Source: DASTOB01 sp035720425
GTDB lineage: Bacteria > Chloroflexota > Limnocylindria > Limnocylindrales > CSP1-4
NCBI GenBank assembly: GCA_035720425.1
Contig: DASTOB010000068.1
Coordinates: 1 to 51,331 of the forward strand
Direction: 5' to 3'
DNA length: 51,331 nt
Below are positions 15,034-26,041 of the stretch, piece by piece; the stretch's first letter is position 1, and each line of letters opens with the position of its first letter. The notes beneath the pieces were generated by a model. The model saw only the letters and a list, made by a program, of their open reading frames with translations, had not been told where the DNA came from and did not search any database. The position numbers and the translations under genes were made by a program.

Positions 15034-15231
15034 GTGCCCAAGATCAAGAGCCACAAGGCCGCCCAGAAGCGGATCGGCGCGACCGGCAGCGGCCGCGTGA
15101 TCCGGGTCAACGCGTGGCGCGGGCACCACCTCGAGATCAAGTCGTCCCGGCGCACCCGGCGCTACGCCGGCAAGACGGTCATGCCGACCGTGCACGCCAA
15201 GCAGGTCCGACGCCTGCTGCCGTACCTCTAG
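15034..15231 (+). CDS. rpmI: 50S ribosomal protein L35
   Basis: A 65-residue basic protein matching L35 along its whole length: MPKIKSHKAAQKRIGATGSG, then GRVIRVNAWRGHHLEIKSSR, ending KQVRRLLPYL. L35 binds 23S rRNA in the large subunit. It begins 7 nt after infC stops and 21 nt precede rplT, the standard infC-rpmI-rplT order, so the three genes share a transcript and probably L20-dependent control. Confidence 0.97.
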   Translation: MPKIKSHKAAQKRIGATGSGRVIRVNAWRGHHLEIKSSRRTRRYAGKTVMPTVHAKQVRRLLPYL

Positions 15232-15252
15232 CATCCAGGAGCACGAACCCCG

Positions 15253-15603
15253 ATGGCCCGAGTCAAGCGCGGCGTCACCTCGCACAAGCGTCACAAGCGT
15301 CTCCTCCAGGCGGCGGAGGGCCGGCGCGGCACGCGCTCGAAGCTCGTCAAGCCGGCCCGCGAGGCGCTCCTCCACGCGCTCGCCTACGCGACGCGCGACC
15401 GCAAGCAGCGCAAGCGCCAGATGCGTGAGCTGTGGATCGTCCGGATCAATGCGGCGGCCCGGCAGCACGGATTGACCTATGGCCGCTTCGTCGCCGGTCT
15501 CAAGAAGGCGGACATCGAGCTGGATCGCAAGATCCTCGCCGACCTCGCCGTTCGTGACGCGGGGACATTCGGGCGCATCGTCGAGGTGGCGCGCGGCGCC
15601 TGA
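15253..15603 (+). CDS. rplT: 50S ribosomal protein L20
   Basis: A 116-residue protein of normal length: MARVKRGVTSHKRHKRLLQA, a long basic N-terminal helix that threads through 23S rRNA, then RDRKQRKRQMRELWIVRINA and LTYGRFVAGLKKADIELDRK. L20 is an early assembly protein and in several bacteria represses its own operon by binding the leader RNA, which makes the structured region upstream of infC of interest. A 98-bp gap separates it from pheS. Confidence 0.97.
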   Translation: MARVKRGVTSHKRHKRLLQAAEGRRGTRSKLVKPAREALLHALAYATRDRKQRKRQMRELWIVRINAAARQHGLTYGRFVAGLKKADIELDRKILADLAVRDAGTFGRIVEVARGA

Positions 15604-15701
15604 GATCGGCCGGCACGAGCCGCGCCCGGACGCAGCCGAGCCCTCGACGTCGCGGACGATCGGGGGCTCATGATTCCCGGAACGAGCAGCAGGGGAGCCA
15701 G

Positions 15702-16742
15702 GTGGATCTCGCAGGCCTGACCGGGGAGCTGCATGCGCTGCGCGACGAGGCGGTCGCCGCGGCGGCGGCAGCCACGACGAGCGACGAGATCGCCGCGCTC
15801 GAGCTCGACCTGCTCGGCAAGAAGGGACGCCTGACGGGCGTCCTGCGCGGGATCGGCGCCCTGCCGGCGGAGGACCGGCCGAAGGTCGGCGCGATCGCGA
15901 ACGACGTCCAGGCGGACATCCGCCGGGCTCTCGCGGACGCGGCGACCACGATCCGGACGGGGGAACTCGCACGCCGGCTCGCGACCGAGGCGCTCGACGT
16001 GACCACGCCGGGACGGCCGATCCGCCGCGGCACCCTCCATCCCATCGTCGAGACGGCCGGCCGGATCGCGGAGATCTTCGGCCAGTTCGGCTTCGTGGTC
16101 TACGAGGGTCCGGAGGTCGAGGACGACCTGACGAACTTCCAGATGCTCAACATCCCGCCAGACCATCCGTCGCGCGACCTGTGGGACACGCTCTACGTCG
16201 ACGTCGAGAACCACCTGCTGAGAACGCACACGTCGCCCGGCCAGATCCGGGTCATGCACACCACGACGCCGCCGATTCGCGCCCTCTTGCCCGGCCGCTG
16301 CTTCCGCTATGAGGCGATCGACGCGAGCCACGCCTCGGAGTTCTTCCAGGTCGAGGGCCTCATGGTCGACGAGGGCACGACGATGGGGGACCTCCGCGGC
16401 CTGCTCGACATGTTCGCCCACGCCATGTACGGCGCCGGCAAGCGGACCCGGTTCCGGCCCGGGTACTACCCGTTCACGGAGCCGTCGGTCGCGTTCGACG
16501 TGGAGTGCCTCGTGTGCGGCGGCTCCGGGTGTCCGGCCTGCTCGCGGACCGGCTGGATGACGATTCTCGGCGCGGGCATGGTCCACCCGGTCGTCCTCCA
16601 GTACGGCGGGATCGACCCGGAGCGGTACCAGGGCTTCGCGTTTGGGATGGGCGTCGAACGGATTGCCAACCTCAGGCACGGCGTGGGCGACCTCCGCTTG
16701 TACATGGACAACGACCTCCGCTTCCTCGAGCAATTCCGATGA
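15702..16742 (+). CDS. pheS: Phenylalanine--tRNA ligase alpha subunit
   Basis: A 346-residue class II synthetase subunit, catalytic half of the alpha2-beta2 PheRS. Residues 1-85 are the coiled-coil arm that contacts tRNA. The catalytic domain follows: GTLHPIVETAGRIAEIFGQF, LRTHTSPGQIRVM, the motif 2 region RCFRYEAIDASHASEFFQVE, and motif 3 GFAFGMGVERIANLRHGVGD. A Cys cluster (CLVCGGSGCPAC) replaces the usual short loop and may bind zinc; such insertions are known in some PheS proteins. The start is GTG with a purine-rich site upstream. Its stop overlaps the pheT start (ATGA), so subunits are made in step. Confidence 0.96.
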   Translation: MDLAGLTGELHALRDEAVAAAAAATTSDEIAALELDLLGKKGRLTGVLRGIGALPAEDRPKVGAIANDVQADIRRALADAATTIRTGELARRLATEALDVTTPGRPIRRGTLHPIVETAGRIAEIFGQFGFVVYEGPEVEDDLTNFQMLNIPPDHPSRDLWDTLYVDVENHLLRTHTSPGQIRVMHTTTPPIRALLPGRCFRYEAIDASHASEFFQVEGLMVDEGTTMGDLRGLLDMFAHAMYGAGKRTRFRPGYYPFTEPSVAFDVECLVCGGSGCPACSRTGWMTILGAGMVHPVVLQYGGIDPERYQGFAFGMGVERIANLRHGVGDLRLYMDNDLRFLEQFR

Positions 16743-19237
16743 GAGTTCCGCTCTCCTGGTTGCGCGACTATGTCGACGTCGAGCTCACGCCCGAGAAGCT
16801 GGCCGAACGCCTGACGCTGCTCGGGATGGAGGTCAAGGGGATCGAGCGAGTCGGCGACGACTGGCAGCACGTCGTCGTCGGCGAGCTGCTCACCGTCGAG
16901 CGCCACCCGCGCGCGGATCGGTTGTCGCTCACGACCGTCACGGTCGGCGACGGCGAGCCGCTGTCGATCGTCTGCGGCGCGACGAACATCGCCCCCGGCC
17001 AGCGCGTGCCGGTCGCCCTGCCGGGCGCGGTCCTGCCGGGCGAGCGACGGATCGAACGGACCGAGAAGATGGGCGTCGTCAGCAACGGCATGCTCTGCTC
17101 CGGCGACGAGCTGCGCCTGACGGCCGATGCCGACGGGATCATGATCCTCCCGGCCGAGACGCCGATCGGGCGCCCGATGGCGGAGCTGTACGGCGACGTC
17201 GTCCTCGACGTCGACGTGAAGCCGAACCGCGGCGACGCGCTGTCGCTCGTCGGGCTCGCCCGCGAGGTCGCCGCGCTCAGCGGCGCGTCGATCCGGTTCC
17301 CGGACACCGACCCGCCGGAGACGGCCGAAGCGGTCGGCGCTCGGCTCACGGTCGAGGTCCGCGACGCCTCGCTGTGCACGCGGTTCGTCGGTCGCTGGGT
17401 CGGTGGCGTCCGGGTCGGCCCATCGCCGGATCGCGTCCAGGCGCGGCTCATCGCGGCCGGCATGCGCCCGGTCAGCAACGTCGTCGACGCGTCGAACTAC
17501 GTTATGCTCGAGCTCGGCAAGCCGATCCACACGTTCGATGCGGCGGCCGTCGCGCGTGACGAGGCCGGGCGGGCGGGGCTCCTCGTCCGTCTCGCCGAGC
17601 GCGGTGAGCGCCTCGAAACGCTCGATCACGTCGTCCGCGACCTCGACCCGGACACGCTCCTCATCGCCGATCGGAGCGGGCCGCTCGCCATCGCCGGGGT
17701 GATGGGCGGGGCGACGTCGGAGGTGAGCGACGCAACGACGGACGTGATCGTCGAGTCGGCGATCTTCGATCCGGTCAGCATCCGCCGCACCGGCCAGCGC
17801 TACGCCCTGCGCTCCGAGGCAAGCCTGCGCTTCGAGAAGGGCCAGGAGTTCCGGCTCGCCCGCCTCGGTGCGGATCGCTGCGCGCAGCTCATCGCCGACT
17901 GGGCTGGCGGCGCGGTCGTCGCGGGATCGGTCGACACCGCCCCCGATGAGCCCACGCCGGCGCGCCTCCCGTTCCGCCCGGCGCGGGTCAACCGACTGCT
18001 CGGCACCGCCTTCGGGACGAACGAGCAGCGCGCCCTGCTCGCCCGCGTCGGCATCGCCACCGAACCCGCACCCGCCGGCACGCGCGTGACGATCGCGGCG
18101 GGGGATCGACCGCTCGACCGCGAGCCGGCCGGCGACGAGACGATCCTCGCCGTCGTCCCGACGTGGCGCCGCGACCTGGCGATCGAGGCCGACGTTGCGG
18201 AGGAGGTCGCCCGGGTGAGCGGCTACGAGAACGTGCCGTCCATCCTGCCGGACACGCCGATGCCGGACTGGCGTCCGTCGCCGCTCGAGGTCCGCGACGC
18301 GGTCCGGGCGACCATGGTGGGGGCGGGCGTGACGGAAGTGGTCACGCACGCGCTCGTGGCCCCCGGTGACGCGGCGCGCTTCGGCCTGCGCGAGGCAGTC
18401 GAGTCGGTCGGCGACGACCCGCAGCCGGCGCGCACACCGCTCACCGTCACGAACCCGTTGTCGCGCGATCACTCCGTGCTTCGCCAGGGCCTCATCGGCA
18501 GCCTGCTCGCCGTTGTGTCGACCAACCTGCGCCACGGCCGCGACGAGGTCGCCGTGTTCGAGGTGGGCCTCGGCTACGGTCGCGATGACGACGCGATTCG
18601 CGAGTGGTGGCGGCTCGGCTTCGCGCTGACCGGTCCGGCCGAGCCACCGGCCTGGAACCGCCCGACGAGGCCATACGATCTCGACGACGCGAAGGGCATC
18701 ATCGAGCTCCTGTGCCGCCGGCTCGGCCTTTCCGACCCGCGCTTCGCCGCCGACGGGACGGAACCGGTCTTCCATCCCGGCCGGACGGCTCGCGTCACCG
18801 CCGAGACCGCCATGACCGGCATCGTCGGCGAGGTGCACCCGGACCTGATCGCGGAACTCGACCTCCGCACGGAGCGCGTGATCGTCGCCGAGCTCGCGAT
18901 CGCCGGACTGTCCGGCGGCCAGCTGCCCGCCGTTCGGTCCGTCCCGCCCCCGCGCCATCCGGACCTCACCCGCGACCTCGCCGTCGTCGTCGAGGAGGAT
19001 CGGCCGGCCGAAGACGTGCGCGCCGCCATCCGGCGCCACGGCGGCCCGCTCCTGCGCTCGGTCACCCTGTTCGACATCTACCGCGGGGCCCCGCTCGGCA
19101 CGACCGAGAAGAGCCTCGCCCATCGCCTCACCTTCCGTGCCCCGGATCGGACGCTGACCGAGGATGAGATCGACGCGGCGATCGGCTCGATCACGCGCGG
19201 CCTCGCCGCCGACGTCGGCGGACGGCTGCGCACGTGA
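16739..19237 (+). CDS. pheT: Phenylalanine--tRNA ligase beta subunit
   Basis: An 832-residue protein with the whole bacterial domain series: N-terminal MRVPLSWLRDYVDVELTPEK, an EMAP/tRNA-binding-like domain (about 40-150, VVGELLTVERHPRADRLSLT), B3/B4 editing domain (about 210-400, which hydrolyses Tyr-tRNA-Phe), B5 (about 405-500), the catalytic-like core (about 500-730) and a C-terminal ferredoxin-fold anticodon-binding domain (PPPRHPDLTRDLAVVVEEDR). The start overlaps the pheS stop. A 20-bp tandem repeat runs over its stop codon. Confidence 0.96.
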   Translation: MRVPLSWLRDYVDVELTPEKLAERLTLLGMEVKGIERVGDDWQHVVVGELLTVERHPRADRLSLTTVTVGDGEPLSIVCGATNIAPGQRVPVALPGAVLPGERRIERTEKMGVVSNGMLCSGDELRLTADADGIMILPAETPIGRPMAELYGDVVLDVDVKPNRGDALSLVGLAREVAALSGASIRFPDTDPPETAEAVGARLTVEVRDASLCTRFVGRWVGGVRVGPSPDRVQARLIAAGMRPVSNVVDASNYVMLELGKPIHTFDAAAVARDEAGRAGLLVRLAERGERLETLDHVVRDLDPDTLLIADRSGPLAIAGVMGGATSEVSDATTDVIVESAIFDPVSIRRTGQRYALRSEASLRFEKGQEFRLARLGADRCAQLIADWAGGAVVAGSVDTAPDEPTPARLPFRPARVNRLLGTAFGTNEQRALLARVGIATEPAPAGTRVTIAAGDRPLDREPAGDETILAVVPTWRRDLAIEADVAEEVARVSGYENVPSILPDTPMPDWRPSPLEVRDAVRATMVGAGVTEVVTHALVAPGDAARFGLREAVESVGDDPQPARTPLTVTNPLSRDHSVLRQGLIGSLLAVVSTNLRHGRDEVAVFEVGLGYGRDDDAIREWWRLGFALTGPAEPPAWNRPTRPYDLDDAKGIIELLCRRLGLSDPRFAADGTEPVFHPGRTARVTAETAMTGIVGEVHPDLIAELDLRTERVIVAELAIAGLSGGQLPAVRSVPPPRHPDLTRDLAVVVEEDRPAEDVRAAIRRHGGPLLRSVTLFDIYRGAPLGTTEKSLAHRLTFRAPDRTLTEDEIDAAIGSITRGLAADVGGRLRT

Positions 19238-19282
19238 GCGAACGGCAGCGCACGTGAGCGGGCGGCTGCGCATCTGAGTCGG
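19223..19282 (+). repeat. Three 20-bp tandem units over the pheT stop codon
   Basis: Units begin CGGCTGCGCACGTGAGCGAA, then two variants at 19243 and 19263. Each of the first two units contains the codons for Arg-Leu/Gln-Arg-Thr followed by TGA in its own register, so the gene's last codons and stop were duplicated downstream. Only the first TGA is used. Confidence 0.8.
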
Positions 19283-19318
19283 GCCGGCGCGGCGAGCCGG
19301 GCCGTACCTTCGGACGCC

Positions 19319-19348
19319 TTGCGACCGCCGATCGGCCGCTGCTACCCT
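19319..19348 (+). promoter_or_regulatory. Promoter for cvpA and downstream genes
   Basis: TTGCGA (19319-19324), an 18-nt spacer, then TACCCT (19343-19348) with TG at the extended -10 position (TGCTACCCT). The predicted start near 19355 leaves a leader of about 70 nt before cvpA. Confidence 0.5.
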
Positions 19349-19427
19349 TGCCGCGCCGTCGGACGGGCTCGCCGCGGGGTGCGTCGCTCGACGCATGGGG
19401 TCCGCCGTCGTTGAGGGAGTTAACCGG

Positions 19428-20009
19428 GTGAACGTCGCCGAATTCCTTCGGTCGCTCAACGTGTTCGACCTGCTCGTCGTGCTCGTCATGTTCGCGTTCT
19501 TTATCGTCGGCTACATCCAGGGCACGATCCGCCGCCTGCTCGGCCTCGCGTCGATCCTGTTCTCGTTCCTCGTGGCGGCGAACCTGCGCGAGCCGCTGGG
19601 GAGCTTCTTCGCCGCGAACTGGACGCAGTACGAGCGCGAGTACAGCTTCATGATCGCGTTCGGGGTCGTGTTCGTCCTCGCCGTCCTCGGCTTCTCGCTG
19701 ACGATCCAGACCTTCTACACGAAGGTCGAGCTGTTCGAGAAGTACCCGATCATCGACGAGGTCCTCGGCGGCCTGCTCGGGGTGGTCCAGGGGATGGTCA
19801 TCCTCGGCGCGATCATCGCCATCCTCGATTCGTTCTTCCTGCTGCCCGGGATCCCGCCGCGCTCCACGGAGCTGCCGGCGTTGCGCGAGCTGCACCAGGC
19901 GCTCGACCCGTCCGGTACGGCCATCCTGTTCCGCCAGTCGCTCCTGCCCGCGTTCTTCGCCGTCTTCGGGCCGCTCCTGCCGGAGGCGATCAAGGACTTC
20001 TACGGCTGA
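19428..20009 (+). CDS. cvpA: CvpA-family membrane protein
   Basis: A 193-residue protein with four hydrophobic helices and the CvpA pattern: NVFDLLVVLVMFAFFIVGYI, then GTIRRLLGLASILFSFLVAA, MIAFGVVFVLAVLGFSLTIQ and DEVLGGLLGVVQGMVILGAI (the last contains the conserved Gly-rich GxxxGxxxG region). CvpA proteins affect cell-surface integrity, biofilm formation and, in enterobacteria, colicin V production; the molecular role is not settled. The GTG start follows GAGGGAG; an ATG at 19395 is an in-frame alternative. In many bacteria cvpA neighbours mutS2, as it does here with one gene between. Confidence 0.85.
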   Translation: MNVAEFLRSLNVFDLLVVLVMFAFFIVGYIQGTIRRLLGLASILFSFLVAANLREPLGSFFAANWTQYEREYSFMIAFGVVFVLAVLGFSLTIQTFYTKVELFEKYPIIDEVLGGLLGVVQGMVILGAIIAILDSFFLLPGIPPRSTELPALRELHQALDPSGTAILFRQSLLPAFFAVFGPLLPEAIKDFYG

Positions 20010-20740
20010 CCGGGGACCTCGACCGGGCCGACGTCAACCGCGGCGTCCCCGACCCGGGCGTCTCCGACCGGGACGTCTCCGACCGGGACGTCCTCGACCG
20101 GGACGTCCTCGACCGGGACGTCCTCGCGGCGCCGACCCTCGAGGCGGCTCGCGCCCTGCTCGGCTGCGTGCTCGTCCGCGATGACGACGCCGGCCGGCGC
20201 GCGGGCCGGATCGTCGAGGTCGAGGCGTACGTCGGGGAGTCGGACCGTGCCTCCCACGCCCGGTTCGGGCCGACGAATCGCAACCGGGTCATGTACGGGC
20301 CGCCCGGGATCGCCTACGTGTACCGTGTCTACGGGATGTACGACCTGCTCAACGTGGTGACCGAACCGGCCGGCCAGCCGGCCGCCGTGCTCATCCGCGC
20401 GCTCGAGCCCCTCGATGGCGCCGACGCGATGCGTGCGGCGCGATCGGCCCACGGGCGCGCCGGGGCCGGGATCGGCCGGCTGGCCGCGAACCGGCTCGCG
20501 AGCGGGCCGGGGCTCGTGACGGCGGCTCTCGGCCTCGACCGCAGCGACACCGGCACGGACCTGTGCGACCCGGCGTCGGCGCTGCGGCTCACGGGACCCG
20601 CGGGCAGCCTGGCCGACAACGAGATCCTCGCCACGCCCCGGATCGGGGTCGACTACGCGGCCGAACCGTGGCGGTCGGTCCCTTGGCGGTTCGTGATCGC
20701 TGGCCACCGGTCCGCGTCCGGCTCGCCACGCCTGCGCTGA
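20006..20740 (+). CDS. 3-methyladenine DNA glycosylase (AAG/MPG family), probable CTG start
   Basis: A 244-residue base-excision repair enzyme that removes alkylated purines. Family motifs: LEAARALLGCVLVR, GRIVEVEAYVGESDRASHAR (catalytic Glu in VEAY), NRNRVMYGPPGIAYVYRVYG, LNVVTEPAGQPAAVLIRALE and GPGLVTAALGL. The only usual start codon (GTG 20168) would cut off the first conserved helix (LEAARALLG). No ATG, GTG or TTG precedes it in frame, but a CTG overlapping the cvpA stop (CTGA) has AAGGA 9 nt upstream, so CTG initiation by coupling is inferred. Residues 15-40 are a pentapeptide repeat (DRDVS/DRDVL) from 15-bp DNA units. mutS2 begins 4 nt after the stop. Confidence 0.85.
   Translation: MTGDLDRADVNRGVPDPGVSDRDVSDRDVLDRDVLDRDVLAAPTLEAARALLGCVLVRDDDAGRRAGRIVEVEAYVGESDRASHARFGPTNRNRVMYGPPGIAYVYRVYGMYDLLNVVTEPAGQPAAVLIRALEPLDGADAMRAARSAHGRAGAGIGRLAANRLASGPGLVTAALGLDRSDTGTDLCDPASALRLTGPAGSLADNEILATPRIGVDYAAEPWRSVPWRFVIAGHRSASGSPRLR
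20051..20125 (+). repeat. Five 15-bp tandem units at the start of the DNA glycosylase gene
   Basis: Units of GACCGGGACGTCCTC and close variants (20051, 20066, 20081, 20096, 20111) encode DRDVL or DRDVS. The last three are identical, suggesting recent or ongoing slippage. The unit length keeps the frame. Confidence 0.9.
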
Positions 20741-20744
20741 CCCG

Positions 20745-23117
20745 ATGGACGCCAGATCCGCCACGCTCCTCGAGTTCCCGTCCGTCCGTGAGCGGCTGGC
20801 CGCGCACGCCTCGTTCCCGCCCAGCCGCCGTCTCGCCGAGGCCCTCGAACCAGATTCCGACCCGGTCCTCGTCGCCCGCGCGCTCGACGAGACGGACCAG
20901 GCCCGCGCGCTCGTGTCGGAGCGGCCCGGCGTCGGGATCGGCGCGGCGCACGACATCGGGCCGTGGATCGAGCGCGCGGCGCGCGGCGGCCGGCTCGACC
21001 CGGCGCACTTCCTCGAAATCGCCGAGACGCTCGACGCGACCGCGCGCCTCGCGACGGCTCTCGCCGACGAGCGTCGGCCGCTGCTCCGCGAGCTCGGGCG
21101 GCAGCTCCACCCGCTGCCGGCGGTCCGGAGCACGCTCGCCCGCTCGTTCGATCCCGTCGGCGAGCTGCTCGACACGGCATCCCCGCGTCTCGGCGGGCTG
21201 CGGGCGGCAGTCCGCGTGTCGTACGACCGGCTCCGCCGGCGCCTCGAGTCGCTCGTCGGATCGGAGCTCGGCGGCGCGCTCCAGGAGCCGATCATCACGC
21301 TCCGCAACGGCCGCTACGTCGTGCCGATCAAGGCGGAGGCGCGGGCACGGGTCAAGGGCATCGTCCACGACGCGTCGGGCAGCGGCCAGACCCTGTTCGT
21401 CGAGCCGCTCGTCGCCGTCGAGCTCGGCAACGCGTGGCGCGAGGCGCAGGCCGCAGAGCGCGAGGAGATCGAGCGCATCCTCGACGAGCTGTCCGCGCTG
21501 GTCGGTGCCAACGTGGCCGCCCTTCGCGAGACGCTCGACGCGCTGGCACGGTTCGACTTCTGGGCAGCCAAGGCCGCCCTGGCGGCCGACATGGACGGCG
21601 TCCGCGCCGCCACCGTCGAGCGCGCCGAGGTCGTCCTCCTGTCCGCGCGCCATCCTGGGCTGACCGGCCGGGTCGTGCCGATCGACATCCGGCTCGGCGA
21701 CGGGTTCACGGCGCTTGTCGTGACGGGGCCGAACACCGGTGGCAAGACCGTCACGCTGCGCACTCTCGGGCTGCTCGCGCTCATGCACCAGGCCGGGCTG
21801 CACGTCCCGGCGGCGCCCGGTTCGTCGCTACCGATCTTCCGCGACGTGTTCGCCGACATCGGCGACGAGCAGTCGATCGCGCAGAGCCTGTCGACGTTCT
21901 CGGGGCACCTGCGCTCGATCACCCGGATCGTCGCGTCGGCGGGGCCGGGCACGCTCGTGCTGCTCGACGAGCTCGGCGCCGGCACCGACCCGACGGAGGG
22001 ATCCGCGCTCGCCCAGGCGCTCCTCGACCACTTCATCCGGGCCGGCGCGCTCGTGGCCGCGACGACCCACTACGCGGAGCTCAAGGCGTACGCCCACACG
22101 ACGGAGGCCGCCCGGAACGCGTCGGTCGAGTTCGACCTCGAGACGCTGTCGCCGACCTTCCGGCTCACGATCGGCCTGCCCGGCGGGAGCCAGGCGTTCG
22201 CCATCGCCGAGCGGCTGGGGCTGCCGGAGCCGATCGTCGCCGACGCCCGGTCACGACTGACCGAGAACCAGCGGGCGTTCGAGGCGACGCTCGCCGCGAT
22301 CCGCGAGGCGGAAGGGGCGACGGCCGAGGCGCTCGAGCGGGCCCGGGCGGCCGAGGTACGCGCTGCGGCGGCGCTCCGGGAGGCCGAGGAGGAACGGCGG
22401 CGCGCGCGCCGGGAGCGCGACGAGGCGGTCCGCACGGCGCGCGGCGAGGCGGAGCGGCTCGTCGACGAACTGCGTGACGAGGTGCGCACGACGAAGCGAC
22501 GCCTCGAGCGCGAGACGGTGACCGAGCAGGCGCTCGACGCGGGCCTCGAGCGCGCGGAGGATCGCCTGAAGCGGCTGCCCCCGGCGGAGCCGGAGGTGGT
22601 CGTGGCCGCGCCGAGCCCGCCACGAGCCTGGAGGGTAGGGGAGCGGGCGCGGAGCCGGAGCGGTGGCTGGGAGGGGCGCGTGTCCGCCCTCGAACGAGGC
22701 GGCCGGCGAGCGACGCTCGAGTCGGGCGGGATGCGCGTGACGGTCGCCATCGACGACCTCGAGCCCGCGCTCGGCAGCGGCGGGGCAGACCGGGGCGCGA
22801 CCGGCGGGACGGACCGGTCGGGTTCGGCCGCCGCCACCTCCAACGCGGCGCGGATCCGGCTCGAGCGTGCCCGGACGGTGGCGTCGTCGCTCGATCTGCG
22901 CGGCGCCCGGGTCGACGAGGCGCTCGAGGCGCTCGGGCGCTACCTCGACGACGCCGCGCTGGCCGGCCTCGACCGGGTGACGATCATCCACGGCCTCGGG
23001 ACCGGGGCGCTGCGCGACGCCGTCCGGGCCCAGGCGGCCGGCCATCCGCTCGTGCGCGATCTCAGGCCGGGTGAACGCGGCGAGGGCGGCGACGGAGCGA
23101 CGATCGTCTCGCTGTGA
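20745..23117 (+). CDS. mutS2: MutS2 ATPase/endonuclease
   Basis: A 790-residue MutS2, without the mismatch-recognition domain of MutS. Clamp and lever helices occupy residues 1-300; the ATPase has Walker A GPNTGGKTVTLRTLG (from 328) and Walker B LVLLDELGAGTDPTEGSAL (from about 402); residues 510-610 are a charged coiled coil; a KOW-like stretch follows, and a C-terminal Smr domain begins near 714 (SLDLRGARVDEALEALGRYL, then IIHGLGTGALRDAVR). MutS2 limits recombination by acting on branched DNA and, in Bacillus, rescues collided ribosomes. In the Smr domain the nuclease LDLR and HGxGT elements are intact. It is 4 nt downstream of the glycosylase gene. Confidence 0.96.
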   Translation: MDARSATLLEFPSVRERLAAHASFPPSRRLAEALEPDSDPVLVARALDETDQARALVSERPGVGIGAAHDIGPWIERAARGGRLDPAHFLEIAETLDATARLATALADERRPLLRELGRQLHPLPAVRSTLARSFDPVGELLDTASPRLGGLRAAVRVSYDRLRRRLESLVGSELGGALQEPIITLRNGRYVVPIKAEARARVKGIVHDASGSGQTLFVEPLVAVELGNAWREAQAAEREEIERILDELSALVGANVAALRETLDALARFDFWAAKAALAADMDGVRAATVERAEVVLLSARHPGLTGRVVPIDIRLGDGFTALVVTGPNTGGKTVTLRTLGLLALMHQAGLHVPAAPGSSLPIFRDVFADIGDEQSIAQSLSTFSGHLRSITRIVASAGPGTLVLLDELGAGTDPTEGSALAQALLDHFIRAGALVAATTHYAELKAYAHTTEAARNASVEFDLETLSPTFRLTIGLPGGSQAFAIAERLGLPEPIVADARSRLTENQRAFEATLAAIREAEGATAEALERARAAEVRAAAALREAEEERRRARRERDEAVRTARGEAERLVDELRDEVRTTKRRLERETVTEQALDAGLERAEDRLKRLPPAEPEVVVAAPSPPRAWRVGERARSRSGGWEGRVSALERGGRRATLESGGMRVTVAIDDLEPALGSGGADRGATGGTDRSGSAAATSNAARIRLERARTVASSLDLRGARVDEALEALGRYLDDAALAGLDRVTIIHGLGTGALRDAVRAQAAGHPLVRDLRPGERGEGGDGATIVSL

Positions 23118-23141
23118 CGCGCAAGGAGAACGCCGCGGGCC

Positions 23142-25961
<2,820 letters not shown>

Positions 25962-26041
25962 GTCGGGCCGCACGATAGCATAGGGTTCGTGATCGACCGG
26001 ATTCCCGATCGCGGCCCAGTGACGGCCGGGTTCTCGCCGCT

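Noticed and set aside
13443..15155. A 570-codon minus-strand open frame across thrS, the leader and infC
   Set aside because: It spans three unrelated features, begins with CGC-rich Cys/Arg repeats antisense to the infC tail and shows no domain.
16466..19489. A 1007-codon open frame on the minus strand opposite pheT
   Set aside because: It mirrors pheT codon structure in GC-rich DNA, encodes Arg/Asp/Gly-rich sequence with no motif, and lacks a start signal.
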